A stretch of DNA of 64,000 bases from Roseospira marina. Its GTDB lineage: Bacteria; Pseudomonadota; Alphaproteobacteria; Rhodospirillales; Rhodospirillaceae. The DNA is taken from assembly GCF_014197855.1 (NCBI RefSeq), contig NZ_JACIGJ010000016.1, positions 1 to 64,000 of the forward strand. Reading direction: 5' to 3'. Positions 24,019-34,515 of this stretch are shown piece by piece (within the stretch, counting starts at the first letter, position 1; each line of letters begins with the position of its first letter). Made by a program: the position numbers and the translations under genes. Under the pieces are notes generated by a model that saw only the letters and a list, made by a program, of their open reading frames with translations, did no database searches and was not told the origin of the DNA.

Positions 24019-24963
24019 ATGAGAATGGGGGCACGGATCATGGCCACGGCCACGGCGTCGGTTTCGGCAAGCGCGGTGGCGGCCCGCTCCGTTCGGGCAA
24101 AAGGGCGGCATCGGAGGCGCGCTGGGCGGATGGGGGGCGTGGCACGGCGTGCGGGTGTCGCTGTTGTGTGTGCGGGCATCCTGACGATGCTGGTGGGCCG
24201 GGTGGGTTTTGCGTCGGCCGAGGAGCCGGCGGACACTCGGTCCTCCTACACGGAGGTGCTCGTGGTCGGTGTGGAAAGCGTGGCCTATCGCCCGCTGTAC
24301 ACCGTCGAGGCCGGAACGTACGAAGGCTACGCGCGGGCGCTGCTGGATGCCTTCGCGGCGGATACGGGCCTGACGCTGGACTATCGGCCCATGCCGGTCA
24401 CGCGCTTGTACGCAAGCTTTGCGGCGGGCCGGATCGACCTGAAATTCCCGGACAATCCCGCCTGGAACAGGCCCTTCCGAGACCAGCATGCCGTGGTGTA
24501 CAGCGTGCCGGCGGTGGCGGTCCTTGATGCATCGGTGGTGCGCGCGGATCGGGCGGACCTGACCCCGGAGGCTGTGCGCACGCTCGGCACCGTCGTGGGG
24601 TTCAGTCCCTGGCCGTGGGCCGAGCGGATCACGATGGGGTCCGTGACACTTGTTGAGAATGCGGATTTCGTCTCCCTGGTGCGGCAAGTCCTGGCCGGTC
24701 GGGTCGATGCGGCCTACGCCAGCATTGCGGTGGTGAACCGGGTGCTGGACGTGGATCTCAAGCAGCCCGGCGCGCTGGTGGCCGCGCCCCATTTGCCCCA
24801 AGATTCCGTCGAATACCGTCTATCGACCATCGCGCGGCCCGACATCATCGGCCGCTTCGACGCCTGGATGGAGACGCAGGACGCGCGCGTGCGGGCCTTG
24901 AAAGCGGACTATGGGGTTGAGCGCGGTGTCAACCGTGACGGGAGCCTTGGGCGCGGGCCATGA
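24019..24963 (+). CDS. Periplasmic solute-binding-like protein inside the sia operon
   Basis: Up to 314 residues. The start is uncertain: ATG 24019 gives a long basic leader, while ATG 24130 gives a clean signal peptide (GVAVVCAGILTMLVGRVGFA, then SAEEP). The mature part is a divergent SBP_bac_3 fold: YEGYARALLDAFAADTGLTL, PVTRLYASFAAGRIDLKFPD, SVTLVENADFVSLVRQVLAG. It overlaps siaA by 4 bases (ATGA). Because SiaA is a membrane phosphatase with a periplasmic sensor loop, this protein is a natural candidate for its ligand-binding partner. No transporter genes accompany it. It is a paralogue type of the protein at 20726-21532, though the sequences are only loosely alike. Confidence 0.78.
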   Translation: MRMGARIMATATASVSASAVAARSVRAKGRHRRRAGRMGGVARRAGVAVVCAGILTMLVGRVGFASAEEPADTRSSYTEVLVVGVESVAYRPLYTVEAGTYEGYARALLDAFAADTGLTLDYRPMPVTRLYASFAAGRIDLKFPDNPAWNRPFRDQHAVVYSVPAVAVLDASVVRADRADLTPEAVRTLGTVVGFSPWPWAERITMGSVTLVENADFVSLVRQVLAGRVDAAYASIAVVNRVLDVDLKQPGALVAAPHLPQDSVEYRLSTIARPDIIGRFDAWMETQDARVRALKADYGVERGVNRDGSLGRGP

Positions 24964-26660
24964 TCGAGACATCTCAGCCGTTGGATCCTCGCTCATCCTC
25001 GGTGCGCCGCCGCCTCTGGCGTGGCCTGACGCCGCGTCTGGCGCTGGTCACCCTACTGGTGGCATTGGTCGTGGGCGTTGTGGGCGGGGCGCTTGAATTG
25101 GCCCTGGACCTCCACGAATCGCGCCGCACCGCGCGGGAATCCCTCGATAACATCGTGAATTTAGTGCGGGCCTCCGCTGCCGAGGCGGCCTTTCAACTCA
25201 ACCCGGGCGTGGCGCAGCGGGTGGTCGATGGTCTGGCGCGCAACGAGACCGTTGCCAGCGTGGACCTGCGTGACAACTTTGATGGCAGGCTGGCGCACCT
25301 GGAGCGGGATACGGCCGACGCGGACGCCGGGCCGGGCGTGTTTGGCGGCTTGTTCGCGGACATCAGCCGGAGGGAGGTCGCGCTGACCTACGATACCGGC
25401 GGCGGTGCGGAACTGGTGGGCACACTGACCATCACGCTGTCGCCGCGCGCCCTGGGGGAGCGCTACGCCTATCGGGCGTTCACCGGTGTCGTGGCGGGCG
25501 CGTTGCGCGCCCTGCTGATTTCGGCGGCGCTGGCTGTGGTGTTTGCCGTGGTCCTCATCCGGCCGCTGCTGCGGCTGTCCGCCGATATCGGGCGGGTCGA
25601 CCCGACCCATCCCGGGGCGTCGTCCATCGCCATGCCGCGCGGTCACGCCGGGGATGAACTGGGGGACGTCGCCGGGTCCCTGAACGACCTGCTTGGCGCC
25701 TTTCAGAGCAGCCTGGATGCGCGCGACCGGGCCGAGGCCGCGTTGCGGGCGCTGACGGCCGATCTGGAGGAGCGCGTGCGCCAGCGGACCAAGGATCTCG
25801 AAGACGCGATGGATGAGTTGGCGGCCGAGAAGGATGAGACGGAGGCCGCCTTCGCCCGCCTGGACGACGCGCATCAGGCGTTGGAGCACGCTAACCGCAT
25901 GGTGCTGGAAAGCATCCGGTACGCGCGGCGAATTCAGACCTCCCTGCTGCCGGACAAGGCGGCGATCGACGATCTCGTGCGCGAGGTCCATGTGTGCTGG
26001 GAGCCGTTGGATGTGGTCGGCGGCGATTACTTCTGGTTGGAGCGACTGGATGACGACACCGCCGTGCTGGCGGTGATGGACTGCACCGGCCATGGGGTTC
26101 CGGGCGCGTTCATGACCTTGCTGGTGGCCTCCGCCCTGGATCAGGCGCTGCACGATCGCCGGTTGCGCGCGCCGTCCGATATTCTGGCCGCGTTGGATGC
26201 CAGCGTGCGGGCGCGGTTGCGTCAGGACCACCCGGACTCGGACAGCGATGACGGCCTGGAGGCGGCGGTATGCCTGTGGAACCGCCGGACGGGGACTCTC
26301 ACCTTCGCGGGGGCCGGGTTGCCGCTGCTGTATGCCTGTGACGGCGTGGTGCAGGAGGTGCGGGGTGATCGCGCCTGGCTTGGCTACCGCTCCCTGCCCA
26401 CCGCGCCGGCCTTTACCGATCATGATATCGCGGTGCGGCCTGGGATGGCCTTCTACCTCCTGACGGACGGTGTGCCGGATCACATGGGCGGGCAGCCGCG
26501 CCGGCTGTTCGGACGGCGGAAATTGGGCCGTATTCTTCGCGATCTTCAGGGACGCCTTATGGCCGATCAGCTTGCGACCCTGCGCACGGCGCTGGAGGAC
26601 TATCGGGGGCCGGAGCCACGGCGGGACGACATGACTTTGATCGGTGTTATACCACTATGA
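24960..26660 (+). CDS. siaA: SiaA-like membrane PP2C-type protein phosphatase
   Basis: 566 residues. Transmembrane segment 1 is at about 24-46 (RLALVTLLVALVVGVVGGAL), a periplasmic sensor loop follows to about 175, and segment 2 is at about 177-200. A HAMP-like linker and a coiled coil (about 255-320) come next. The SpoIIE/PP2C phosphatase domain starts near 345 with DVVGGDYFWLERLDDDTAVL, then AVMDCTGHGVPGAFMTLLVA, and ends with RRDDMTLIGVIPL. The metal-binding aspartates are present. SiaA dephosphorylates SiaC and so switches SiaD on. Its stop lies 92 bases before the HD-GYP gene, so the enzymes that make and break c-di-GMP are neighbours. Confidence 0.88.
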   Translation: MIETSQPLDPRSSSVRRRLWRGLTPRLALVTLLVALVVGVVGGALELALDLHESRRTARESLDNIVNLVRASAAEAAFQLNPGVAQRVVDGLARNETVASVDLRDNFDGRLAHLERDTADADAGPGVFGGLFADISRREVALTYDTGGGAELVGTLTITLSPRALGERYAYRAFTGVVAGALRALLISAALAVVFAVVLIRPLLRLSADIGRVDPTHPGASSIAMPRGHAGDELGDVAGSLNDLLGAFQSSLDARDRAEAALRALTADLEERVRQRTKDLEDAMDELAAEKDETEAAFARLDDAHQALEHANRMVLESIRYARRIQTSLLPDKAAIDDLVREVHVCWEPLDVVGGDYFWLERLDDDTAVLAVMDCTGHGVPGAFMTLLVASALDQALHDRRLRAPSDILAALDASVRARLRQDHPDSDSDDGLEAAVCLWNRRTGTLTFAGAGLPLLYACDGVVQEVRGDRAWLGYRSLPTAPAFTDHDIAVRPGMAFYLLTDGVPDHMGGQPRRLFGRRKLGRILRDLQGRLMADQLATLRTALEDYRGPEPRRDDMTLIGVIPL

Positions 26661-26666
26661 CCTGTT

Positions 26667-26678
26667 ATCAGATCTGAT
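26667..26678. promoter_or_regulatory. 12-bp palindrome upstream of the HD-GYP gene
   Basis: ATCAGATCTGAT is a perfect palindrome in the 92-base gap between siaA and the HD-GYP start. It could be an operator. No matching copy was noticed elsewhere. Confidence 0.35.
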
Positions 26679-26752
26679 TTGGCGCGCGCGTCGCTTTACC
26701 TATGGTCGGGCCTGTGGAATGCTCGCCCTCTTTTTTTTAACAGTGGCAAGCC

Positions 26753-28027
26753 GTGTCCGATCCTTTGCATACGGAATCGAAGCTGTCCCAGGACGGGGGC
26801 GGTGGGGACCCCGCGGCGTCGACCGGGGCGTTGGCGGCGGCTGCGGCGCGGGCGGACGGTCGCCTAGACGCTTCGACGGCCGATGGCACGGCAGCATCGC
26901 TACCGACGGCGGGCGTGCGGCGGGAGGTCGCGCCGTGGCGTCGGACGGTCTACGTCGTCAGTCCGTCGCGGAAGCATCGTTTGACCGTCTCAGATGTCCT
27001 GGCGGGGCGTTATACTGTGCGGGTCTTCTGGGAGACGTCCCTGATGATCCTGGCCACGATGAAGCGCCGGCCGGATATCATCATCCTGGACGAGGCGGCT
27101 GTTCGGAGTGGGGCGGAGGCGGCTCTGAACCGGCTCATGGAGCATCCAACGCTCCAAACCGTGCCGCTGCTTGGTCTGGCGCAGGCGCCCCGGTCGGCCT
27201 TTACGGCTCTGCTGCGGGCGCGCGCGATACCCTTCCTGACCCGGGACGTGCGACCGGACGATCTGCTGTCGCTGGTCAGCGACATGATCAGCGACGGTGT
27301 TGAGCGAAACTGGATCACGATTGAGCCGGTCCAACGCAAAGCTCTGACCGATAGTGTGGCGATGTTCCGCACCGTGTCCCGTCTGGTGGTCGCGGGCGAA
27401 ACGATCCCATACAACCACGTTCGGGAAAGCTGTGCGTCCCTGGTCACGGCCGTGTCCAATCGGAATGTTTTCAGCCTGTTATCCAGCGTGAAGGGGCACG
27501 ACAATTATTCCTATGTTCATTCCGTTCGGGTTGCGACGTTTCTGTCGCATTTCGGGTATGAGTTGGGCTTGCGCGGCGAGGAATTATACACCCTGACCGC
27601 CGGAGGGTTGCTGCACGATATCGGCAAGTCGGCGATTCCCCATCACGTTCTGAACAAGCCCGGGCGGTTGACCGAGGGCGAATGGGCGACGATGCGCACG
27701 CACGTCGATGAGGGCCTTGCCATCATCGACCGCGTGGACAACGTGCCGCGCGGTGTTGTCACCATCGCTGCCCAGCATCACGAGCGACTGGACGGCAGCG
27801 GGTATCCGCGCGGTCTGAAGGGGGCGGACCTGAACGATCTGGCCCGCCTCGCGGCCATTGTGGATGTGTTCGGGGCGCTAACGGACCAACGCACCTATAA
27901 GGCGCCCCTTCCGGCGGACCGTGCCCTTGCCATTATGAGGGACATGACCGGGCATCTCGACATGGGTTTGGTTCGCCTGTTCCAGGACATGCTCATGAGC
28001 ACCGACACGCTGCTCGACACAGGGTAG
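26753..28027 (+). CDS. HD-GYP cyclic di-GMP phosphodiesterase with receiver-like N-terminus
   Basis: 424 residues from GTG 26753. A disordered Ala/Gly-rich leader (1-60) precedes a receiver-like domain (about 65-190: TVYVVSPSRKHRLTVSDVLA, MKRRPDIIILDEAAV, PFLTRDVRPDDLLSLV). The phospho-acceptor position is followed by EAAV, so phosphorylation is possible but not certain. The HD-GYP domain (about 235-420) has LLHDIGKSAIPHHVLNKPG and HHERLDGSGYPRG, including HD and the diagnostic GYP. It should degrade c-di-GMP made by SiaD and the large GGDEF protein upstream. It may be co-transcribed with siaA. The start is supported only by frame and domain content. Confidence 0.9.
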   Translation: MSDPLHTESKLSQDGGGGDPAASTGALAAAAARADGRLDASTADGTAASLPTAGVRREVAPWRRTVYVVSPSRKHRLTVSDVLAGRYTVRVFWETSLMILATMKRRPDIIILDEAAVRSGAEAALNRLMEHPTLQTVPLLGLAQAPRSAFTALLRARAIPFLTRDVRPDDLLSLVSDMISDGVERNWITIEPVQRKALTDSVAMFRTVSRLVVAGETIPYNHVRESCASLVTAVSNRNVFSLLSSVKGHDNYSYVHSVRVATFLSHFGYELGLRGEELYTLTAGGLLHDIGKSAIPHHVLNKPGRLTEGEWATMRTHVDEGLAIIDRVDNVPRGVVTIAAQHHERLDGSGYPRGLKGADLNDLARLAAIVDVFGALTDQRTYKAPLPADRALAIMRDMTGHLDMGLVRLFQDMLMSTDTLLDTG

Positions 28028-28094
28028 CCGGTCCTCCGATCGTCCTTCTGTGTTCACGGGCGGTATTTTGCACGGCACCGTCGGACCGTGTATT

Positions 28095-28116
28095 GCACCG
28101 CACACTTCTGCGGTGC
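28095..28116 (+). terminator. Hairpin after the HD-GYP gene
   Basis: GCACCGCA (28095-28102) pairs with TGCGGTGC (28109-28116) around a 6-base loop. No T-run follows, so termination strength is doubtful. Confidence 0.4.
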
Positions 28117-28152
28117 GTCCTCGAATAGTCAAAATTTTAGGTTAAAGTATCT

Positions 28153-28172
28153 TAACGTTATGTTACAGTAAC
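28153..28172 (+). promoter_or_regulatory. AT-rich palindromes before the small membrane protein
   Basis: TAACGTTA (28153-28160) and GTTACAGTAAC (28162-28172) lie 33-52 bases before the ATG at 28205 in a markedly AT-rich stretch. They probably mark the promoter and an operator of that gene. Confidence 0.35.
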
Positions 28173-28204
28173 GCACTGAGGCGATCGTTGCGGAGGGGGG
28201 CTCA

Positions 28205-28414
28205 ATGTTCACGCTGTTTCGATTGGTGCCGAAGCGGGATGCGATAATAGCGCATGTGCCCGTTTTGGTGGTGTCTCTGCTTATGGCCGAACTGTTCTAC
28301 ACCTTCGGCAGTTTTATCCTCCAATGCTTGGCCTTCCTGGCGACCTGGTTCCTGGTCGATCTGGTGGTGTCGGTCGTGCGCGGCGCATCGGGGGAATCCG
28401 AGCCGGGACTGTGA
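28205..28414 (+). CDS. Small membrane protein of unknown function
   Basis: 69 residues. A strong ribosome site (GGAGGGG, 6-7 bases before the ATG) supports translation. A basic start (MFTLFRLVPKRDAIIAHVPV) leads into two hydrophobic segments, about residues 17-34 (HVPVLVVSLLMAELFYTF) and 37-58 (FILQCLAFLATWFLVDLVVS). A short polar tail ends ESEPGL. I do not recognise the family. It lies at the end of the c-di-GMP signalling island with its own AT-rich promoter region, so a signalling link is possible but unproven. Confidence 0.65.
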   Translation: MFTLFRLVPKRDAIIAHVPVLVVSLLMAELFYTFGSFILQCLAFLATWFLVDLVVSVVRGASGESEPGL

Positions 28415-28861
28415 GTTCGCCACCTCCAAATGGACCGGCCATCCTGCTTTGGCGGGCGTGACGTCGTAACCGGCGCCGACTCGGCCGTTGTGGCCGCGCG
28501 AGGGTGCCGAAGGGGCCAAGGTGCGCGCGGTATGGCAGATCATCACCGTGGTTCTACGCGGATATCGCGATCTTTCTGCCCGGTCTTGGCCGGTCTCTCC
28601 AAGGCGCAAAACGCTTTTGTTGCAGGATAAATCGCGCGAGCTTATACCGTTTTGACCCGAGTGCCGCGCTGCGGTAAACGAGAGACGAGTCTCGTCCGAG
28701 CGCCGTAAGGCCCGGAGACATAACGAAATAAAGTACCGTTGCGCCAACGTATTCGATAACAGTCTTGCGTTTCCTGATGCTGCGCCGCATGGTGTCGCCC
28801 CGCGCCGCAATGTGGTGCCGTGCGGACACGGTCAAGGACGAGACGAGCAGGAACCCCAAAA
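28415..28861. other. Intergenic region upstream of pccB
   Basis: 447 bases with no recognisable gene. A short ACGAGA/TCTCGT inverted repeat lies near 28678-28695. The pccBA promoter is expected in the last 150 bases (AT-rich near 28715-28765), but I cannot define it. Confidence 0.45.
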
Positions 28862-30394
<1,533 letters not shown>

Positions 30395-30459
30395 GCCTCG
30401 GCCGATCGCCACAGACCCAGACGCCACGCACCGTACCGACCGAGGACCAGGGCACGACC

Positions 30460-32445
30460 ATGTTCAAGAAAATCCTGATCGCCAACCGTGGGGAAATCGC
30501 CTGCCGCGTCATCAAGACGGCGCGCCGCATGGGCATCAAGACGGTGGCCGTCTACTCCGACGCCGATGCCGACGCCCTGCACACCCAGATGGCAGACGAG
30601 CGGGTGCACATCGGCCCGTCGCCGTCGGCCCAGAGCTATCTGGTCATCGACCGCCTCGTGCAGGCCTGCAGGGACACCGGCGCGGAAGCCGTCCATCCCG
30701 GCTATGGCTTCCTGTCGGAAAACAAGGCGTTCCAGCAGGCGCTGACGGCGGCCGGCATCGCCTTCATCGGGCCGGACGCCCACGCCATCGAGGCCATGGG
30801 CGACAAGATCACCTCCAAGAAGCTGGCCCAGGAGGCCGGCGTTACGACCGTGCCCGGCTTCATGGGAATCATCGACGATCCGGAGGAGGCGGTCCGCATC
30901 GCCGAGGAGATCGGCTTCCCGGTGATGATCAAGGCCTCGGCCGGCGGTGGCGGCAAGGGCATGCGCGTCGCCTACGATGCAGACTCCGCCCGCGAGGGCT
31001 TCGTCTCGGCCGCCAACGAGGCGCGCTCCAGCTTCGGCGATGACCGCGTGTTCATCGAGAAGTTCATCGAGCAGCCGCGTCACATCGAAATCCAGGTGCT
31101 GTCCGACGGCTCCAACTGTCTGCACATCGGCGAGCGGGAATGCTCCATCCAGCGCCGCCATCAGAAGGTGATCGAGGAAGCGCCGTCGCCCTTCCTGACG
31201 CCCGACGTGCGCGAGGCCATGGGGGCACAGGCGATCGCGCTGGCCCAGGCCGTGGGCTACAAAAGCGCCGGTACGGTCGAGTTCATCGTCGATAAGGACC
31301 GTAACTTCTATTTCCTGGAAATGAACACCCGCCTTCAGGTCGAACACCCGGTCACGGAAATGATCACCGGGCTTGATCTGGTGGAGTGGATGATCCGGAT
31401 CGCCGCCGGCGAGCCGCTGACGCTGGCGCAGTCGGATATTCACTTCAAGGGCTGGGCGATCGAGTGCCGTATCTGCGCCGAGGACCCCTTCCGCAACTTC
31501 CTGCCGTCGATCGGCCGTCTGGCGTGGTTCAAGCCCCCGGCCGATGAAGACGGCTTGGTCCGCGTGGATGCCGGCGTCATGGAAGGCGGCGAGATCAGCA
31601 TGTATTACGATCCGATGATCGCGAAGCTGATCGCTTACGGCGGCACGCGCGAGCTGGCGATCCGCCATATGCGCCGGGCGCTGGATGCATTCTACATCCG
31701 GGGTGTGGCCCGCAATGTGCCGTTCCTGTCCTCCGTGATGGGCAAGGATCGGTTCATGCGGGGCGACCTTTCGACCAACTTTATCGCCGAGGAGTATCCG
31801 GACGGCTTCCATCTGTCCGATCTGCCGCCGGACGACCCGACCGTCCTCGTCGCGGTGGCGGCCTGCGTGCACCGCAAGCACGTCGAGCGTGATGCTCGCA
31901 TCAGCGGTCAGATGCCCGGGCACGAGAAGGGCGTGCGTGACGACTGGGTCGTGCGCCTGGGGGACACCAACCACCCCGTGACGGTCACCCTGCTGGAAAC
32001 GGGATTCCGGGTGATCGTGGACGAGGAGCCGGTGGTCATCCGGACCGACTGGCGCCTGGGCCAGAGCCTGTTCAAGTGCGAGATCAACGGCCATCCGGAG
32101 TCGGTGCAGATCGACCGGCTGGGTGTCGGCTATCGGCTGTTCCACTCGGGCGCAACCGATATCGCCGTGGTGATGACGGCCGAGGCCGCAAAGTACGCCG
32201 CCCTGATGCCCAAGAAGGAGCCGCCGGATCTGTCCAAGGTCCTGCTGTCGCCGATGCCGGGCCTGTTGGTGTCGCTGCACGTCGAGGAAGGCCAGGAGGT
32301 CAAGGCTGGCGAGACCCTGGCGGTGATCGAGGCCATGAAGATGGAAAACATCCTGAAGGCCACGAGCGACGGTACGGTCAGCAAGCTGGCCGCGCAACCG
32401 GGTGATAGCCTGGCGGTGGATCAGGTCATCCTGGAATTCGCCTGA
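30460..32445 (+). CDS. pccA: Propionyl-CoA carboxylase, biotin-containing (alpha) subunit
   Basis: 661 residues. The biotin carboxylase domain (1-450) begins MFKKILIANRGEIACRVIKT, with the ATP loop KASAGGGGKGM and FLEMNTRLQVEHPVTEMITG. The BT domain follows (about 480-580). The biotinyl carrier domain at the C-terminus has the biotin lysine in EAMKMEN (about residue 627) and the family's PMPG hinge. It carboxylates biotin with ATP and bicarbonate and pairs with PccB encoded upstream. No methylmalonyl-CoA mutase or epimerase lies in the window. Confidence 0.95.
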   Translation: MFKKILIANRGEIACRVIKTARRMGIKTVAVYSDADADALHTQMADERVHIGPSPSAQSYLVIDRLVQACRDTGAEAVHPGYGFLSENKAFQQALTAAGIAFIGPDAHAIEAMGDKITSKKLAQEAGVTTVPGFMGIIDDPEEAVRIAEEIGFPVMIKASAGGGGKGMRVAYDADSAREGFVSAANEARSSFGDDRVFIEKFIEQPRHIEIQVLSDGSNCLHIGERECSIQRRHQKVIEEAPSPFLTPDVREAMGAQAIALAQAVGYKSAGTVEFIVDKDRNFYFLEMNTRLQVEHPVTEMITGLDLVEWMIRIAAGEPLTLAQSDIHFKGWAIECRICAEDPFRNFLPSIGRLAWFKPPADEDGLVRVDAGVMEGGEISMYYDPMIAKLIAYGGTRELAIRHMRRALDAFYIRGVARNVPFLSSVMGKDRFMRGDLSTNFIAEEYPDGFHLSDLPPDDPTVLVAVAACVHRKHVERDARISGQMPGHEKGVRDDWVVRLGDTNHPVTVTLLETGFRVIVDEEPVVIRTDWRLGQSLFKCEINGHPESVQIDRLGVGYRLFHSGATDIAVVMTAEAAKYAALMPKKEPPDLSKVLLSPMPGLLVSLHVEEGQEVKAGETLAVIEAMKMENILKATSDGTVSKLAAQPGDSLAVDQVILEFA

Positions 32446-32467
32446 TCCGGCGAGCACCGTCGTCCTG

Positions 32468-32497
32468 CCCCGCCCGTGACGATGATGCCGGGCGGGG
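32468..32497. terminator. GC-rich hairpin between convergent pccA and chemoreceptor genes
   Basis: CCCCGCCCG (32468-32476) pairs with CGGGCGGGG (32489-32497), loop 12 bases. It stands between two convergent genes. No T-run exists on either strand, so it may be a weak or Rho-assisted bidirectional terminator. Confidence 0.4.
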
Positions 32498-32520
32498 TGG
32501 TGGGGCCGTAACGGAGACGG

Positions 32521-34515
32521 TCAGGTGACGACGTGAAGACCGGCGCGTCGCAGTTGGTCCACGTCGATGTCGTGGGTGTGATGAAAGGCGATGTGGACCC
32601 CCTCCGGGCCGAGGGCGACCACTTTCCCGTCCCAGGCCATCGACGACCGAGGCGCGCTGATGGAGACCCGCGTGCCGACCGCGAGGGACGGCAGCGGTTT
32701 CAGAAGGGCCCCACCGGCCGAAATGTCGATCAGTTCGCCGTCCCGGGTCTGGTGTCCATCGTGGACCTTGACGGGCGCGGACACGGTGAAGCGTTCGTAC
32801 TGGCGGCGGTTGGTCTCCTCGGTCGAGGTCCGGATCGCCTGCACCACCGCGCCCTTCAAGTGGGTCACTGCCGCCGCAACGTCCGCCGACGCGCGGATCA
32901 GGTCCTGGGAGCGTGCCTCCGTGGTGCCGGCCTCGTCGGAGACGATCTGGATCTGGCGGGCGACGTCCTCGGCCGCGGTGGAGGCTTCGCTGACGCCCCG
33001 GCTGATCTCGTGCGTCGCCTCGGCCTGACTTTCCATGGCCTCGGCAATGGCGTTGGCGACCGTGTCGATCTCGCGCACCGTCGTCACGATGTCGTTGACG
33101 GCGGTCACCGCCCGTTCGGTGACCGCCGTGACGGACTGAAGCTGGTCGGTGATGCGCTTCGTCGAGGCGGCGGTCTGGTTGGCAAGCGCCTTGACCTCTT
33201 CGGCGACCACGGCGAATCCCTTGCCGGCGTCGCCGGCGCGGGCGGCCTCGATGCTTGCGTTTAGGGCGAGCAGGTTGGTCTTGGACGCGATGGCCTGAAT
33301 AAGCTCCGCGATGTCGCTGATCTGCCCGACCTCGGCGGTCATGGAATCCAGAATCGCGCCGGTTTCGCTGCCCCGGTCGACGGCGCTGCGCGTCACGTCG
33401 GCGGTGCGGCGGACCTGAGCCCGGATCTCGCGAATCGACGAGGTTAGCTCCTCGCCGGCGGCCGCGACCGTGTGGGCGCTGGCCTGGGACTGGTTGGCGG
33501 CGGCGGCCACGGTCGAGGCGTTTTGTGAGACGACGCGCGCGCCCTCGGCCATGGCCTCCGCGTTGGCCCGCATGGCCTGGGAATGCTCCGCCACCTTTTC
33601 GACGGCCGCGTTCGATTCCGACTCCACCGCCGTCGCCATGCCGCGCAGGGCTTCCTCGCGCTGGCGACGTGCGATGAGTTGCAACTCCTGCTGCTCCTGC
33701 CGCGCGAAGGTCAAATGTGCGCGCACCGCGTTGAGCAGCAGAGTGATCCGCGTGAACTCCTTGATCGGCGAGGGCGTGACCACCTGACTGAAGTCGCGTA
33801 GCGCGAACCGGTCGAGGTGCCCCTCCACTTCGGCCATGGGGCCGCGCATGCCGGCGGCCACACCGAAGGCGGCCATGGCCGACACGAGGGCCGTGGCGGC
33901 CAACAGAAGCGCCGATATCAGCACCAAGTTGCCGGTGTTCGGGCCGGCTTCCGACAGGACCATGCCGAACTGGGCTACCATCAGGGCCAGGACGACGGCG
34001 AACCCGGCAATGGTGCGATTCAGGACGCTTCGGCTCAGGCGCTGGGCACGGCCCATCAGGGACAGGTCGACCACCTGACCTTCGCGAACGGTCAACCGGC
34101 CGGCGGTGTTGCTGTTGATGGCCTTGTACAGGGCGGCGGCTGCGTCGATGTCCGCGCGGCTGGGTTTCGTGCGTACGGAAATGTACTCAACGACCGCCCC
34201 GTTCTCCACAACCGGGGTGACGTTGGCGCGGACCCAGTAATGGTCCCCGCTTTTTGCACGGTTCTTGACGATGCCTTCCCACGGCAGGCCCTGCTTGATC
34301 GTGTCCCACATATCGCGGAACACGCTGGGGGGCATGTCGGGGTGGCGCACGATGTTGTGCGGCCGGCCCATCATCTCGTCGCGGGAATATCCAGCGACGG
34401 CGATAAAGTCGTCGTTGACGAAGACGATCTTGCCCTTCAGGTCCGTGCGGGACACGAGACAACGATCGTCGGGATAGTCGATCTCCTTTTGGGTGACGGG
34501 CTCGTTCACACGCAT
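32521..34515 (-). CDS. PAS-domain chemoreceptor with C-terminal PilZ domain
   Basis: 664 residues. An N-terminal Aer-type PAS domain (about 15-118: LVSRTDLKGKIVFVNDDFIA, PHNIVRHPDMPPSVFRDMWD) is followed by two membrane segments (169-188 and 196-220) with almost no periplasmic loop, so sensing is probably internal, for redox or energy. The methyl-accepting signalling domain has the hairpin tip AIASKTNLLALNASIEAARA. The last 100 residues are a PilZ domain with RRQYERF (near 570) and DISAGGALL, the c-di-GMP-binding signature. Azospirillum Tlp1 has a comparable receptor-PilZ layout. It could couple the c-di-GMP made by the upstream island to taxis. Monocistronic. Confidence 0.92.
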   Translation of the reverse strand: MRVNEPVTQKEIDYPDDRCLVSRTDLKGKIVFVNDDFIAVAGYSRDEMMGRPHNIVRHPDMPPSVFRDMWDTIKQGLPWEGIVKNRAKSGDHYWVRANVTPVVENGAVVEYISVRTKPSRADIDAAAALYKAINSNTAGRLTVREGQVVDLSLMGRAQRLSRSVLNRTIAGFAVVLALMVAQFGMVLSEAGPNTGNLVLISALLLAATALVSAMAAFGVAAGMRGPMAEVEGHLDRFALRDFSQVVTPSPIKEFTRITLLLNAVRAHLTFARQEQQELQLIARRQREEALRGMATAVESESNAAVEKVAEHSQAMRANAEAMAEGARVVSQNASTVAAAANQSQASAHTVAAAGEELTSSIREIRAQVRRTADVTRSAVDRGSETGAILDSMTAEVGQISDIAELIQAIASKTNLLALNASIEAARAGDAGKGFAVVAEEVKALANQTAASTKRITDQLQSVTAVTERAVTAVNDIVTTVREIDTVANAIAEAMESQAEATHEISRGVSEASTAAEDVARQIQIVSDEAGTTEARSQDLIRASADVAAAVTHLKGAVVQAIRTSTEETNRRQYERFTVSAPVKVHDGHQTRDGELIDISAGGALLKPLPSLAVGTRVSISAPRSSMAWDGKVVALGPEGVHIAFHHTHDIDVDQLRRAGLHVVT

